Source: Misgurnus anguillicaudatus
Lineage: Eukaryota > Chordata > Actinopteri > Cypriniformes > Cobitidae
DNA length: 64,000 bases
Direction: 5' to 3'
Assembly (NCBI RefSeq): GCF_027580225.2
Contig: NC_073358.2
Location: 43,978,501 to 44,042,500 of the forward strand
The position numbers and the translations under genes are program-made. Positions 51,622 through 64,000 of the stretch are shown here, piece after piece (position 1 is the first letter of the stretch; each line of letters begins with the position of its first letter). Below the pieces are notes generated by a model. The model was not told where the DNA came from and did not search any database. It saw nothing but the letters and a program-made list of their open reading frames with translations.

Positions 51622-52287
51622 TTGGAACAAGCACTGCCAATTAGCACCTGCATGCTGAAGTATTTTTACATTGTTGAAAAGTGCAATAAAGGCTTTGGAA
51701 AGTGCAGGCCGACGAGGGTGCGTGTGGGCGAGGTATGTGAGCTGGTTTACAAGAGACCCGGCGGAAGAAAATTAAAAGTTGCTTCTGCTGCCAAGAAAGC
51801 AATGCGTAAAATTGTTCACTGTGGATTAAATATAATGAAGCAAGTAAATGCATCTTTGTCTGACATGCCACACTTTCAATTATTCATGTGGAGAGGGAGA
51901 CAGAGAAAAAAACAACAACTGGCAAACAATTTCCCTGGAGCGTTCGGCCCATATTCTAGGAGGCACATGATGGAAAGGATAAATTTCTATGTCTCGCTCT
52001 GCCTGTTAAAAGCTTTAATAGTCCTTGCGAGGCTCCCGGCATCGGTTCAATGCGATGGAAGTACATCAAGTATAACTTACGCCGCAATGCCAGGTCTGTA
52101 CCTCTTCTCCACAGACCCTGGCACAAAAACATTATACAACCAATTGATTTGCCTCATATTGGAAAAAAACAAGGTTAAGCAGCCATTTACAAAAGCCCTT
52201 GATCGAACAAGCACAAGCCACACTTTGTCAATAAAACAAATAGCCGTGAGCTGGGTCTCGATTGTCAACATGACAATGCTGGAATAA
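51622..52287 (+). other. Long unexplained open frame (221 codons)
   Basis: The longest open frame not explained by fbrsl1. It begins with TTG; the first ATG is at 51,652 and leaves 211 codons. It is Lys/Arg-rich at first (KRPGGRKLKVASAAKKAMRK). No domain, signal peptide or family is recognisable and codon use looks unselected. It lies antisense in an fbrsl1 intron. It may be chance, or a conserved noncoding block that lacks stops. Confidence 0.2.
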
Positions 52288-55200
52288 ACATTTTCAAAAG
52301 TGCTATATGCTTACACAGACATAATTTACTTTTTCTTCAAAGTTTCATAGTCCTTATCTTTAGTGTTTTGTATCACTACAACCTAATCATAAACTTCAAA
52401 GCTTGCACCTGAGCTAAAGTTAGACTGGTGTGTGATGCTAGCTTTTCTTACACGGTAAAAAAATTCCCATTCATTCGTCACTCTGATTATCTTAGTGACG
52501 ATGACACACACTGTCCCTATGGATTTATAAGAAATCATATTGATGAGATGTTTAGACATAGTCCTGTTTGCATATCATGTCTGTCAACATTAAGAGGAAT
52601 CCCACTCATCCATCTGGGATGGGCGGCAAACAGCAAAGAGATAAAAGGCGGATAATCCTGGAATCCCAGAATCCCTTAACCCGTCATCCCGGATCCAACC
52701 GCAAAACATCAGTGAGAGAAAAACCTTCTGTGAGCAGAGATTCTGCGGCCGCGAGTCGCTCGCTCAAACTCCAGAACCCCTCTTCTATCCTCACACTGCT
52801 TAAAAGCTTTACAGCGAGAAAAAGAGGATTTAACTAAGTGGTAAATTCTGTGCTTTTCTTCGCACCAGGAGAGAAAGGAGGAGAGGGAGGAGGCTGGCGT
52901 GGTGAGGGGCGCATGTACTGTATGTATCCCTGCTGAGCAATAAAAATGGCTTTACAATGACAAAGCTTTGTAACGCCAAACCCTCGCCTCATACAGAGAG
53001 ACCTGGCTGCTGTGAAACCCAATAAAAGGAAAAGCAGTAGGAGAGGTCTTGTGGTGATTTATATGACCTATTTTACAAAGAACTATAAGAGAGAACAATA
53101 ACCCAGGCTTTCTAGTCAGAATCAAGCTTGATGTACTACAAAAACTGTAACTCAAAACTTCCCCCTTAGCCCAAAAAGAACCCATTTTGTTTTGCAAGGG
53201 CGAGCACTTATATCCTTGTCCTCCAACAAAAGCAAAACAGTAGTTTAAGTATAACTATTTTTAATACGGAAGGAAATTAAGTATCAATGAAGTCACTTCA
53301 ATGTGGAACGCATTATCCACAAACTAAACCGTAAACAAATCTCCTAATCTTCAAAGCTGTGACCAATGGCAAGCTATCATCACCTCAACCCTGATCCTTT
53401 CCCTCGGCCATGCTACATTAACAGGTGGCATGCTCCTCATTGCAAATACATGCACCTTGAACACCAGCCAGCCCAGGCTCAGGCCTTGAACCCGCTCACC
53501 TGCAGGCCATCTATCACCCAGGCATAGCTGCATTGCCTCAGCACTGAGAAAATCTCCCAAGATCAAACAAATACCAGTAAGGAGATGACAGGAATACACT
53601 GGGAATCGCCTCTCTCTTCTCTTATGGTGAGCAGGCACCTTGTGAGTTATGATCGAAAGCTCCCAGCGGGTAATCAGAGTCTAACAGAAGTTTGCACTGC
53701 GAAGTCCAACTGAATGTGGCCCAATTATATTTCCCCAATCCTTTGGTCTATATGTGCCTGCATGTGACGCCTACCATGCCCCCCTCAAACTCTCACAGCG
53801 CAGCAGACAAATCAACACTGAGCCGACCGGGCCCCTTTCGCCCCTGACATCTCTCCACCTAAATCTGCCTCCCATTCCCATTATAGCTGACTGTCACTTG
53901 TTAAGAGTTTTACCACTGGAGGACAGAAATGTCTACCTCCTCCATCTCAAAGTCTGCACACTCCTGCTGAAATTTAACAAGATCCACCTGCGCAGAGCAG
54001 CACAGGAAGTGCAAAACAGAATAACAAATATAGGGCGAATTATGGAGGCATTGACTACCCTAAAAAGAGTTGGGTAAAACCAGTGTTGTTAAATGTTAAA
54101 ATAGCAGCATAGTTCTCTTGAAATTAATAGGGCAAACATTAACGTACCATTGTAGACACTACTAAACTTTAAAAAGGTTTTAGGGGCGATGCACATTTTG
54201 CGTCTTTTATGTGCGCAAATATGTTATTTTGAATGTAGCTCAAATGCACGCGGTGCGACATGCTCTTTTTCCAGGCACAGCGGAGCCCCAGACGGTTGAA
54301 AATACTTCAACTTTTAAAATGCAGCATCGAAAGCGTGTTGGAAAGAAGGAGGGGAAGCAGCACGGTCAGGAGTTTGGTTCCAAAACTAGATAACCTTTTC
54401 AAAAAATTAATTAATATCAATCAAACTGCAGTTGGTTTGTTTTGATTTAAGCCTTCATAACTAAAAAATACAGCTAAGTAGCATAATAAAAACATGATAA
54501 CATAATAATATGTTTTGAAAAAAACCTGAGTTATCTCGTTTTGGAACAAAACTCTTCATATATACTCACACATGCACGCACACACAGATGTCATCACTTT
54601 TTAATCAACATAACCTAGTGAGTTCAGTTTACCTTAGTAATCTTATTTTTTGGCTTATCTAATGGAACAATCAAAAAGCACTCCAGCTCTCATAATTTAA
54701 TTCAATAACGCTTTTGTTTCTCCTAAAGTATGAAATAGAAAACTCCTTACATGTGGCTTTGGAATTTTGCAGAACATTCCGGATATTGCCTTGAATGAAT
54801 ACACATGGAAACATGAACCATAACCACTGAAAGTATGACTGACAGTTTTGACAAAGCGCCACACCTCAAAGAAAGTGTTTTCATTGTTTTACACTTTAAA
54901 CAGGATAACAGATCCTCATGAAACACTCCCAGTAAGGACAAACAACGTTTTGTACTACTGTAAATTAATGCATGCAATTCATCCGTTTAGAACGAATAAT
55001 TGCTGGGCAAAACAAACGTCAGTGTTTTGCTGTTCGTGCGTGTTAGAGAAAAACTGGCACACATACACTTTACGGTACAACCCAAATCCAGATGTTGGGC
55101 ATCGGTGCCAAGGAAAAACATGCATAAACACAGGAAGCCAAAATATGGAAACCGTACACATTAAATATATAATCAAAAAGAAACAGAAACATGAACGGGC

Positions 55201-58200
55201 TACTTAAATTACTTCTCACATATAATTTGTTTTTTTAAGGGAGTAAGCCCAGACTTCTATACAAGAACAACCAGATGAGAGGGCACTCAAATTATAGGAA
55301 GTCAGTCCAGAGTCCAAAGTCCAGTCTACAGAAAACATTGTTCAGCTGCTTAAGTCTTCAGATCGCGTGATGCTTAGAGTTGGGGATTTCCAAAATCTAC
55401 CTTTTCTACCCCTCAAGGCACAATACAATGAATTGCTATACAGCTAACACAATACATATGTTCTTCAGATTACAAGCTGAGTTCAAGGGCAAACTCTACC
55501 TAAACTTATGTTCTTAATAAGACACAGTTTCTTTAATATTGCTTTAGACTGTAAATGATCAAAGAAACCAAAACCAATAAAGTAATATCTGGAACTGATT
55601 TTAACATCTTAAGAACCGCACAGCAACTCAAGAGCGCTATACACTAAAAATAGTACTTCATAAAAAGATAAGTCTTTATAAAACCTACTTTCAATTTCTG
55701 ACCAATGACTTCCCATGACTTCTAGTATTTTAAGATGGGCAGGATTTAAAAAATATATATTTTACAGAGACTGTACTCGCAAAGAGCAATTTTACCCCAT
55801 GGCGAATATTTTGCAACTCCCCATAAAAAACTCATGAAATTCTTTTTATATAATTGTAATAATTCCCTTGACTTTTCCAGGCATGGAAATCACAATTTTA
55901 AACATCCCTGACATTTCCAAGTGTACCATAACTGTGGCAACCCCATAAAGTGCACTGAAAGAACCTCTAAAGACTTTGCAAACAAGCGAGCCTTTACAGT
56001 GTTCAAAACAAGCCTCACCGCAGTGCACACAGGGCTGGGGATGCGGTCTGAGCACCTATCAAAACAGTGCTAGCCTAACTAGCCCAGCACAGGCCACTGT
56101 TTGCACAGGCTCTCTCTCTCTCAGCTCTCTGATGTTGCCACAGTGCTAAACTGCACAGCTGTTGTGCAATCTGTGGTGGTGTTAATTACCCTAATGTGAA
56201 CGGCAGCTTGTCAGCCCCACACTAACAAAGAGGCCTTATGGTTTTAATGTTGGCCATCTTTCGTTCTCCCTCCCCTTTGGGTTTTCTCTCATGTGCCCTT
56301 TTGCCATCCTTAACCTTCTCTTCTTTCTGGTTCCCCTTCGCTTCACTCATCTCCCGTTTCTTACCTGGCAGACCACCCGCCGTGTAAGCTACACAACCCT
56401 GACAAAAACACATCTAATGAAACCTCGCTGTGCAAATCTGCTTAGCAAGGAGAGAAAGATGCTAAGGGACCAGATTAAACAAGGATTTAATCTAGTGCCA
56501 GCGAAAGGGCTTAAAACGAAATATGAGAGCAGTGAATGGTAAAATGCCCTGAATCATTGGAAGAAAAGGCAGAAATCGGAAACAATAGCTGAACTTAGCA
56601 TCTGTAAAAGTCTTAAAAGAGTGCTATTTTCCACAAAACTTCCTGAGACATTTTATATGAATGACTTTTCCTATATGGACTGTTATTATCGTGCATCAAT
56701 TTCGTACTGCAACAAAATCAACCACATTAGAACAGATGTTATCTTTTTTGATAAGATTGCTGGGAAAGGCTGCTTCCTCATTTAGAGATCTGCTTTTTAC
56801 ACATTATCTTAGACAAACACAATCTCACAGCAATTCGTACTTATTAAATCGCACAACCACATGTTTTCTTACGATTTGCATACACAGTAAATGACTGTAG
56901 GATCTAATGTTTTTAGCATAGTCACGGTTGAATCACACACGCATTAGATCAAATGGAACTCTCTACATATTAACAAAATACACTGTATTATGTTCAAAAT
57001 TACTTATTTTTTTGTTAATGCATTTTTACAAATCACAATTACGGTTTTACAACAATATTGGCATTCAAAAAAGACAAAGATCTTAAGTATATTTCTTGGT
57101 CCTGCCTCCTAAGTGTGTCCTCCTCAGCAGGAAGAGTTTCTCCATTTTTAATCTGATGCAACCTGGCACTTAACAATACAGCATTAAATCGTATTCCTAA
57201 AATGTTGTATTACTTTTAAATTTTCAAACTCAAAATTCAAGTCAATGCTTTAAATCTTAATTGTAAAGCTTTCATAATCCCAGATCCCATAATCCCATTT
57301 ACTATTTCTATAAATTTATCATTGCAAGTCAGTAGAGATACATAAAGTTTAATTATAATAGCTACAACTTAGTAATAAACATGAAAAGGCATGATATTGA
57401 GTCCACAAATAATCTTTAGAGAAGTAATGCAGAATGAAAAGGTCACAACAAGAACCCAAATTTTCATAATTGTGGCAACAGCAAAGGTTTTACTAGGCAA
57501 ATGTGTTTTGCTAGCAGGCAACGACCAGGGGAGTGTAATAAAGCCAGTTCGGACAAAATTCATAATTCCAATTATTGCTAGGTGCACTTATCTACACAGC
57601 AGGTCTGAAATAAACGAGCAGCTCGTAATGGCATGGCGCTGAATGACCTACACAGCACAGACCAATGTGGCACTTTTCAATAGCGTGCACCGTTAGCCTT
57701 CCTTCTTCCCCTGTTCAATCTCTCTCCTCTATTATTAGAGGGAAAGAACAGCTGGTAAATAGCATGTCTGGCCCACGGCCTTCCATAATTTTCCACATCA
57801 CACAGGCAGGCGCATTTAATTATGAGCTATAAAGGTGACAAAAGAAGCACAAGTGCCTGACAGGGCAGAGGAATGCAGGAAAGGGTGCTGATGCTGTAAT
57901 GGAGGTTCAGGGCAGCACATGGAGGGCAAATATAAATTTTTTTCTGGAATACGCTTAACATAAATTGCTTCTTTTCGAACTACTTATACTTGGTCAAAAA
58001 GAGGTCGAAACAGACCCACCTTAAGAAAGAAATGCATTCAAGGTTGAGAACGAGCCACCCTGGATAAAAGAGACAGAACGCCTTTGGTGTTCCATTCTTC
58101 TACTGCACAAAAAAGAGGGGCAATATGCTCCCATGCACAATGGCTAATTGGAACGGGATCAAACAAGATTAAAGAGAGGTCTGAGAATTATTCATCCTCC

Positions 58201-59239
58201 CGCCTCTGTGTTTGAAGTGTAGTGGCTGTGGTTAATCTGCAAGGCTTTGACAAAACAACAGCGGCAGCGCAGCCGGACAGCATGACCCAAGCAGAGAGAA
58301 TAACTCCCTGACATCCAGTGTCTCTGCGGCACACAAACGCTGTGCGGTGTGTGCAGCGGGCCTTGTTCAGATGCATCCACTGCGTGCGGCCAGCTCACCC
58401 GCCGAGTGAGTCACTGACCTATGACTTCACCAATACCTGAAGGTATTCAAAGGCCTTGGCACATTGCTGTTGTGCCTTTGCGCCTGTGCAAGCGTTTGAC
58501 ATTTAGCAGGGAAAAATGTCACGGGGAAAGGCATATGGGACACCATCTTCACAAAGCTAAAGGGTTACGTCGAGAGCAAAGTGATAAGACGGGAAAAGAA
58601 AGTGGAAAATGGGTTTATTGTTGTGGCAGTCCATTGTCCTTGGCCATTTTATAACTCAATGCATTTGCCCATATGAAAGGTCACTTTGTATTTAATGGAA
58701 AGTATTGCCTTATAGAAATAGGCTCTATTATAATATTTCTCTACTTCTCATCATTTTCCTAGATTCTCCCTATGAAGTGCTAAAGTAATATCATATCCAA
58801 GATGTGATTTTAGTCTGGAATACATTTCAAAAATGCAAAATATATAGATAAATAGAAATAAATAGTCTATTAGCACTTAACTATACATTATACCAATTCA
58901 GGGCAGTAAATCTTACATAGCAACACCCTTAATACCTTTTGTAATTCGCTTTGGATAAAAGTACCTGCTAAATGCCTGAATTAACAATAGCAATAAAATA
59001 TCCCTAATCATCAACATTAATGTATCTAGTTTACAACCCAATAAATCACGTTTCTGTGGAGCTCGGCCACGAACAGAGATTGGTCTTTACTGCTTCGCGC
59101 TTGTCTACCTTTATCACATTTTACACTGACAAAACTCCATTTATTTCCCTTGAACTAAGAGGACTCAAGATGTTAGCTTCAAGCCGGAAGGTCTGTCATA
59201 TCAGGCTAAGCTGTGATCTGCCTCGACTCTTATATTACA

Positions 59240-59420
59240 AATAGCTGGCAGCTTTTTCCTCACCCTCTTATCTGGACTGCCGAGCCAGGCCCCGCCATAT
59301 CAGCTCTCCGCGCCTGATAAGTGAAGGGTTTGAAGATATGAACGAGAGAGCGTTTGCAAGCTAATTCCAGAGCTGCATCTGCGCGAGATTAAAGATTAGC
59401 CTGTGGTCACAAGAAAAACG
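59240..59420. promoter_or_regulatory. Possible intronic enhancer block with two GATA motifs
   Basis: CTTATCT (59,267-59,273) and CTGATAAG (59,314-59,321) are GATA-type sites 47 bp apart. They lie in a locally GC-richer, unique-looking block (CCAGGCCCCGCCATATCAGC). AUTS2-family introns are known to hold many conserved enhancers. No conservation data are available here. Confidence 0.25.
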
Positions 59421-60896
59421 AAAAAATAAACATTTGATTTTGTCGGGGAGGAAGGTGAAGGTGAACTGGCGCCATTTAAATGAGATGTTTTGAGCCAGTA
59501 AAATTTAGTTATTACACTGCAAATAGTCTGTAAGCCTTTATATGGTGAAACGGAAGCAGAATTTAGAGTAAAATTTTGCGGACAGTAGAATATACTGCAG
59601 ATATTCAACCACCACCCTTGTGAAATTTTAACCAGTGACAACAGTCAAGTGCAGGGGTGCAATTTCCCAATTTTTGGGACCTAACACAGTCACCTGTCCC
59701 AGTAAACACATCCATTCTCGAAAAGGCATGGGCAGTTAAGAGAGAAGAAACTTGAATAAATATATTGAATTAATATATATATATAATTAAATAATTATAT
59801 TATAAAAAATAACCCAATATTATGCAAGATTATCATATCGATAAAACGTTACACGCCTGTCAAATAGATGCAAACCATGAAAAATGACTTGTGATGCTGA
59901 CGAGCATCTTAAATGTTCTTGATGCAAATCCCCCATGCAAATCTCATTCAAAGTGCAATGTAGACAGACAAAAAACCCAATATTATCTCTAATCTATATT
60001 CTGTAATGCCTGATGCAAGTCAACGAACTTTAAATTCGGGAAACGAACACAATGACCTTACATTCAAGTAGCCTAACATTTTTTTTTGCCATTTACACAT
60101 TTCCTATGAGATTCCAGCCATGTAGACAAATATATTTATTGGTAAAGGTAACGTTTGCTGCAACATCAAATGGCCGGTCCAGGAAGCCTGTGCACCCAAG
60201 CCACAGCTATGAAAAGGACTTACGGGTAACGCTAACCTTGAATGGAGTCATACTAGTTTATGAAATATGAAAAAAAATACACATCTTTATACAAAGCCAG
60301 AGAGGTACAAATGTAAACCTTATGTTAAAAAAAGAGTATTGCAATTTGCAACGCTAAGAATAAAAATAAACCTAAATAAATAAATAAATAAAGCTGATGT
60401 TGATGCTGAATGCAATAACAGAGCTATAACACAATACATACGGTTCGGCTCATAAAATGACATTAAACGGAAACTAAAATTAATAAATCGCTTAAAATAT
60501 ATATAATCCATGTGGCAAAAAAACGTTACTAACATACATTAGTACATTTGAACGTTTCCGTTTTTATTTTAACAATTTAAAGTTGACCAGAATAACGTTA
60601 CCTCTTTAATACTTCAGACACACCGGATTTGTTTTTTCTTTTCTTTACAAAGACGAAGAGTGCAATTTCTATCAAATTACTGACTGCAAAATAACACGGT
60701 TTCAGTAATATTCACAAAATATTGACTATAATATGTTCATACTTAAGCTTATTCTTACCCGACTCCTGTAGTAGTTCGCTTTCCCGAGAGAACAGCCATC
60801 TGAGAGAAAAAATGCTCAATTTTGCCAAAGGTGACAAATAAAATGCAATTCCGTTACATCCACTGTATGCCTTTAATAAAACCTAAGGCAGATTAC

Positions 60897-61450
60897 TGCG
60901 ATCTCGTCGATCTCTATCGACCGACCGAAGAGGGACGAGAAATACGAACCTGTCCCGACAATAAATCTTGAGGGCAACGTTTTTAACGGCTGCGGCGGTG
61001 AAAGCTGTCAGAAGCGGCGAGTATTTTCAAAGACACATCAAATAGACTGATCTCTGTTCAGCAATGAGTCATACATTCCTCGTTCAGGTGAATAAAATGT
61101 GATTTTTAGTCAGGCTGAGGTAAAAGCGATAGATATGAATCCAAAGCTCCTGTGACAGATCATTAACAATAGATTCCCAGCAGAAGTACCGCTCGATTTC
61201 ACAGGCAAAAGCACCGCGGAACAACAATCCATGGGTTTAAGCTCTCGGTAATCTCGGTACTCTCGAAGAAAATAAACGAATCCCGTCGTTTTCGGCGTAT
61301 CTGGAAGGTTTTAAAAGTCCCCAAACGAATTGAGCGCGTCCGGCGCTCCGCTGCGCGAGGCTCTCCAGGCACATACGGGAGCGAGTGTTGCGTGCACGCG
61401 AGCTGAAACGCGCTTCAAGCGGCCGCTCCGCTGGGTGTGTTGTTGAAAAA
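60897..61450 (-). promoter_or_regulatory. CpG-rich block, possible alternative fbrsl1 promoter
   Basis: The block is dense in CpG (GAGCGCGTCCGGCGCTCCGC; TCGTCGATCTCTATCGACCG) against an AT-rich background. No terminal inverted repeats were noticed. About 100-600 bp downstream on the minus strand is a good donor, GTCGG|GTAAGA, at 60,758, so a first exon ending at 60,759 is plausible. Spliced to the 42,112 exon, none of its frames gives an in-frame start, so it would be 5'-noncoding. AUTS2 uses internal promoters. Confidence 0.4.
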
Positions 61451-63390
61451 AACGCACAGGGCAAGACTAAAGCAATCGATGTATGAGAGGCGGAGTTTAA
61501 TTCATACCAGCCTCCTGTTTTTGTGATTCATTTTTAAAAGAATGAATCTCATTCTAGAAGTTATTGGGTGCATAAATATTATATGAATGTGTTTCAATTT
61601 AATTCAATGACTTCTGAATGAAGAACAAACAAACGGTTTGACACAATAATGCACATTAGAGAAAGAGCTGTCATACAGTAGTGGCCAAAAGTGATGCTAG
61701 GGGAAAATTTGCACCCTTTTGGCTTTTAATGACTGAGTATTGTTGAAAACACTAAACTTGGTAAAGGTGCAAACTATTCTACATCAGGGAAGTTGGGGTT
61801 TATTTTAATATGCAGAAATGCATATACAAAAGGCTTACAGGGAATAAAGCATACATTTACTACAATTTTATCAGTTATTAATATTTTCCTCTCTTGTTTT
61901 TGATTACACAGTCACTCTCCTGGGCCTCGACTCAACAAGCTTCGCATATGTGGTATGCATAATTTTTTGTCAAGCATCCTTAAATTTTTTTCCCAAAGCT
62001 AAGCTTTAGTTTACATTCCTTCAAGCACAAATACACAACATGCTTCAAAATCTTTAATAAACTTTTAATAATATGTCTGAATAAAGGGTGACATCCCGGG
62101 GAGACATTATTTTGGTCCTGACTGTACATTTACAGTATTTGTTGGACAAAAACTGTGTTGACAACAAAAGCTACAGACTACTGGCCAATGCTTATTTTCC
62201 CTTTTTTAAAGTCATTGTTTTGGCCAGCAGAAACGGTAAGTACATTCATATAAAACTACAAAATTCAAGACACACGGCAGCTTATGCCTATAAAAATGTA
62301 CATAATCTTTAAAAAAAAACGTTGTATGTATTATTTAGTTTCAGTTTTACTTTGCAATCTATAGTCTGGGGTTGTCATATAAAACAGGAACCTTATTTAT
62401 GTTTTCTCTGATAAATTTAAACATTGTGTTACACTGAGGCCTTTGGCCTATTAACTGTCCAGACGATGCATTACAGCTTGACTGAATCAAAGCAATTTTC
62501 TCACTAATGGTGCAACTGGCTGTAATGGGAACCAAATGAGCAAAATCTTTTAAACCCTAAAACAGTGCTCCAAACTAACCAACATTCTTGTTTGGCTGTG
62601 ATCAGTGGCTAAATGTTTGATGTAGCCTGTTCCATAAAGCATGCAATGTCTGTGGAGGTTTGCAAAGCTTGTAATTATTTACCAGCTGATTGTGATTACA
62701 GGTCATCCCCTTTCCTACACACTTCCTATTAAAACCATCAGGCATTCAGAGAAAAACAGCACGAACACACAAAACCCCCACAGACAGATGACCGAGCGAT
62801 CATGATGGAGGTAAATGGAACAATTGGCATACTTTTAACCTTATCCTTAAAGGTTTACCGTCCTAAAAAGGAATCTTGCATAAATAATAGTAAATGCAAA
62901 TATAATTCATAAAGTACCAACCACAGCTGGCGGGGTCTGAGTGTGCGAGGAAGAACATGAACTATGAATATGATTCATATTTATTTGGAAACAACTGCAG
63001 TTACAGTGTACACATTCAATATTTCTAAAAGATTAAAATGTCATATCTCTAAAGGACCGTGCACGGGTGCATTCATATGAAATATAAATTTATATCATGG
63101 CACTAATCTTAGTACTGAGGCAAATAGAATTATAGATTAGCACTGGAGACTGGCCACCAGTCGACAATAATGGGTTTTCATTCTGCCAAGGGAACTCCTG
63201 GAAAATCTGTTTATAGATCCGTTTTTGCCATAGGGCACATTCGATGACAGGAGAACCATACTTTCTTTGGCTAGCTATTATCATGGGTGGAAAAGAACTA
63301 AGGATAAACAAAACTGAAGTTATATAAGTTTCAAAAAGTGATTTGCAACCAAAGAAGCCACGACATAGTGTTTCTTAAGATACCCATAAC

Positions 63391-63409
63391 AGAGAGAGAG
63401 AGAGAGAGA
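63391..63409. repeat. (GA)n microsatellite
   Basis: Nine GA units preceding a purine-rich stretch to about 63,460. Confidence 0.95.
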
Positions 63410-64000
63410 CGAGAAAGCGAGATACAGAGGAGATGAGAGAAATAGTGAGAGACGCTCCAGTTGCCTCAGGTTGCCTTTCAGCTATCTTTCCCTGTAGATT
63501 CATCTGTCAGAGCTCAGCCGAGAGAGAGAATACAGGCCTCATTGGGCATCTCATCCCCGGGCTTAACAATCCAATATTGGTTGTTGCCGAAGATAATTAT
63601 ACTCCTCTGATGATGGAATACCTTGGGCAAGTTGCAGCAATTTGCATCACAAAACATGGCAGATCAGCATAGGGGAGGAAGGTTTAATGTCACGTTAGTA
63701 CACACATGTAATCTGTCCTCATTCTTGATGTGAAGTCACATTTACTTTGTCATTTTCACTATGTAAATGGTGACGAATGTCCTACGCAGACAAATGAGGA
63801 GGACATGGTCATTTCTGTTCTCCTCTAAAGACCTTTGCATCTAGTTTGCATGGTTTGTGTTATTGACAAAGACATTTAAAGGGACAGTTCACCAAAAATA
63901 TAATTTCTGGAATAATTTACTTAAGCTGAGTACACTGTTAGACTTTTTATTGTATATATGCGGGAACTCACTGGCAACGTGTTGCTAGTGAGTTACTGGA

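Larger units (their letters stand above)
42113..64000. other. fbrsl1: Upstream fbrsl1 intron and possible alternative promoter region
   Basis: No upstream family exon (for example a DSDSD or RRKRRES block) was recognised, so the gene should continue past 64,000. Main contents are the hAT-like element at 44.6-46.4 kb, microsatellites at 46.5, 47.0 and 63.4 kb, the open frame at 51.6-52.3 kb, possible noncoding conserved blocks at 57.7 and 59.3 kb, and the CpG-rich block near 61 kb. The rest is AT-rich with nothing recognised. Confidence 0.5.

Noticed and set aside
56365..56398. 34-nt minus-strand candidate exon with a strong donor (CTGCCAG|GTAAGAA)
   Set aside because: It encodes GCVAYTAGGLP, which matches no AUTS2-family segment, and its phase relation to the 42,112 exon is wrong without another exon.
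60759..60799. ATG at 60,799 (reading MAVLSGKRTTTGVG) as a new N-terminus of the gene
   Set aside because: Its phase-2 donor does not match the phase-0 49-nt exon or the phase-1 exon at 20,060; splicing to the former gives an early stop. Kept only as a possible noncoding leader or frame-shifting exon.

Overview
This window is vertebrate, almost certainly teleost and probably cyprinid, nuclear DNA. It has short coding exons in long AT-rich introns with canonical GT-AG signals. It also has many small fish-type DNA transposons (hAT with 8-bp target duplications, Tc1/mariner MITEs, foldback elements), tRNA-derived SINE pieces and microsatellites. There are no prokaryotic operons, CRISPR arrays or viral genomes. 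I saw no convincing second protein-coding gene.

The window is dominated by the 3' part of one minus-strand gene of the AUTS2/FBRS/FBRSL1 family, best called fibrosin-like 1 (fbrsl1). I reconstructed 14 exons from splice sites, phases and family motifs. They run from a lone 49-nt exon at 42,112-42,064, through twelve exons between 20,060 and 4,791, to a large terminal exon at 4,704-3,402. All phases match and the spliced reading frame is 3,096 nt (1,031 residues plus stop). The N-terminal exons are missing and should lie beyond 64,000. The family are chromatin factors of the PCGF3/PCGF5-type Polycomb PRC1 complexes.

Layout. 1-2,200: intergenic repeats, including a foldback with another inverted-repeat element inside it. 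2,200-3,401: 3'UTR and downstream flank. 3,402-20,060: the compact exon cluster, whose introns carry a Tc1/mariner MITE, two long-TIR palindromes, a TIR element filled with five ~145-bp tandem repeats, and SINE pieces. 20,061-42,063: a 22-kb intron with a GC-rich hAT-like element, a G-poor ~147-bp minisatellite split by two hAT insertions, and a third hAT copy. 42,113-64,000: upstream intron with a 1.77-kb hAT-like element, possible conserved noncoding blocks, an unexplained 221-codon open frame, and a CpG-rich block at ~60.9-61.45 kb with a strong minus-strand donor that could be an alternative promoter.

The most useful observations are splicing details of this gene. They include an apparent AT (not GT) donor at the end of the 260-nt exon, an in-frame 114-nt candidate cassette exon beside that intron's acceptor, a 24-nt microexon, tandem NAG acceptors, and a CT microsatellite acting as a polypyrimidine tract. 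Nothing in the window looks like a new multi-gene system.
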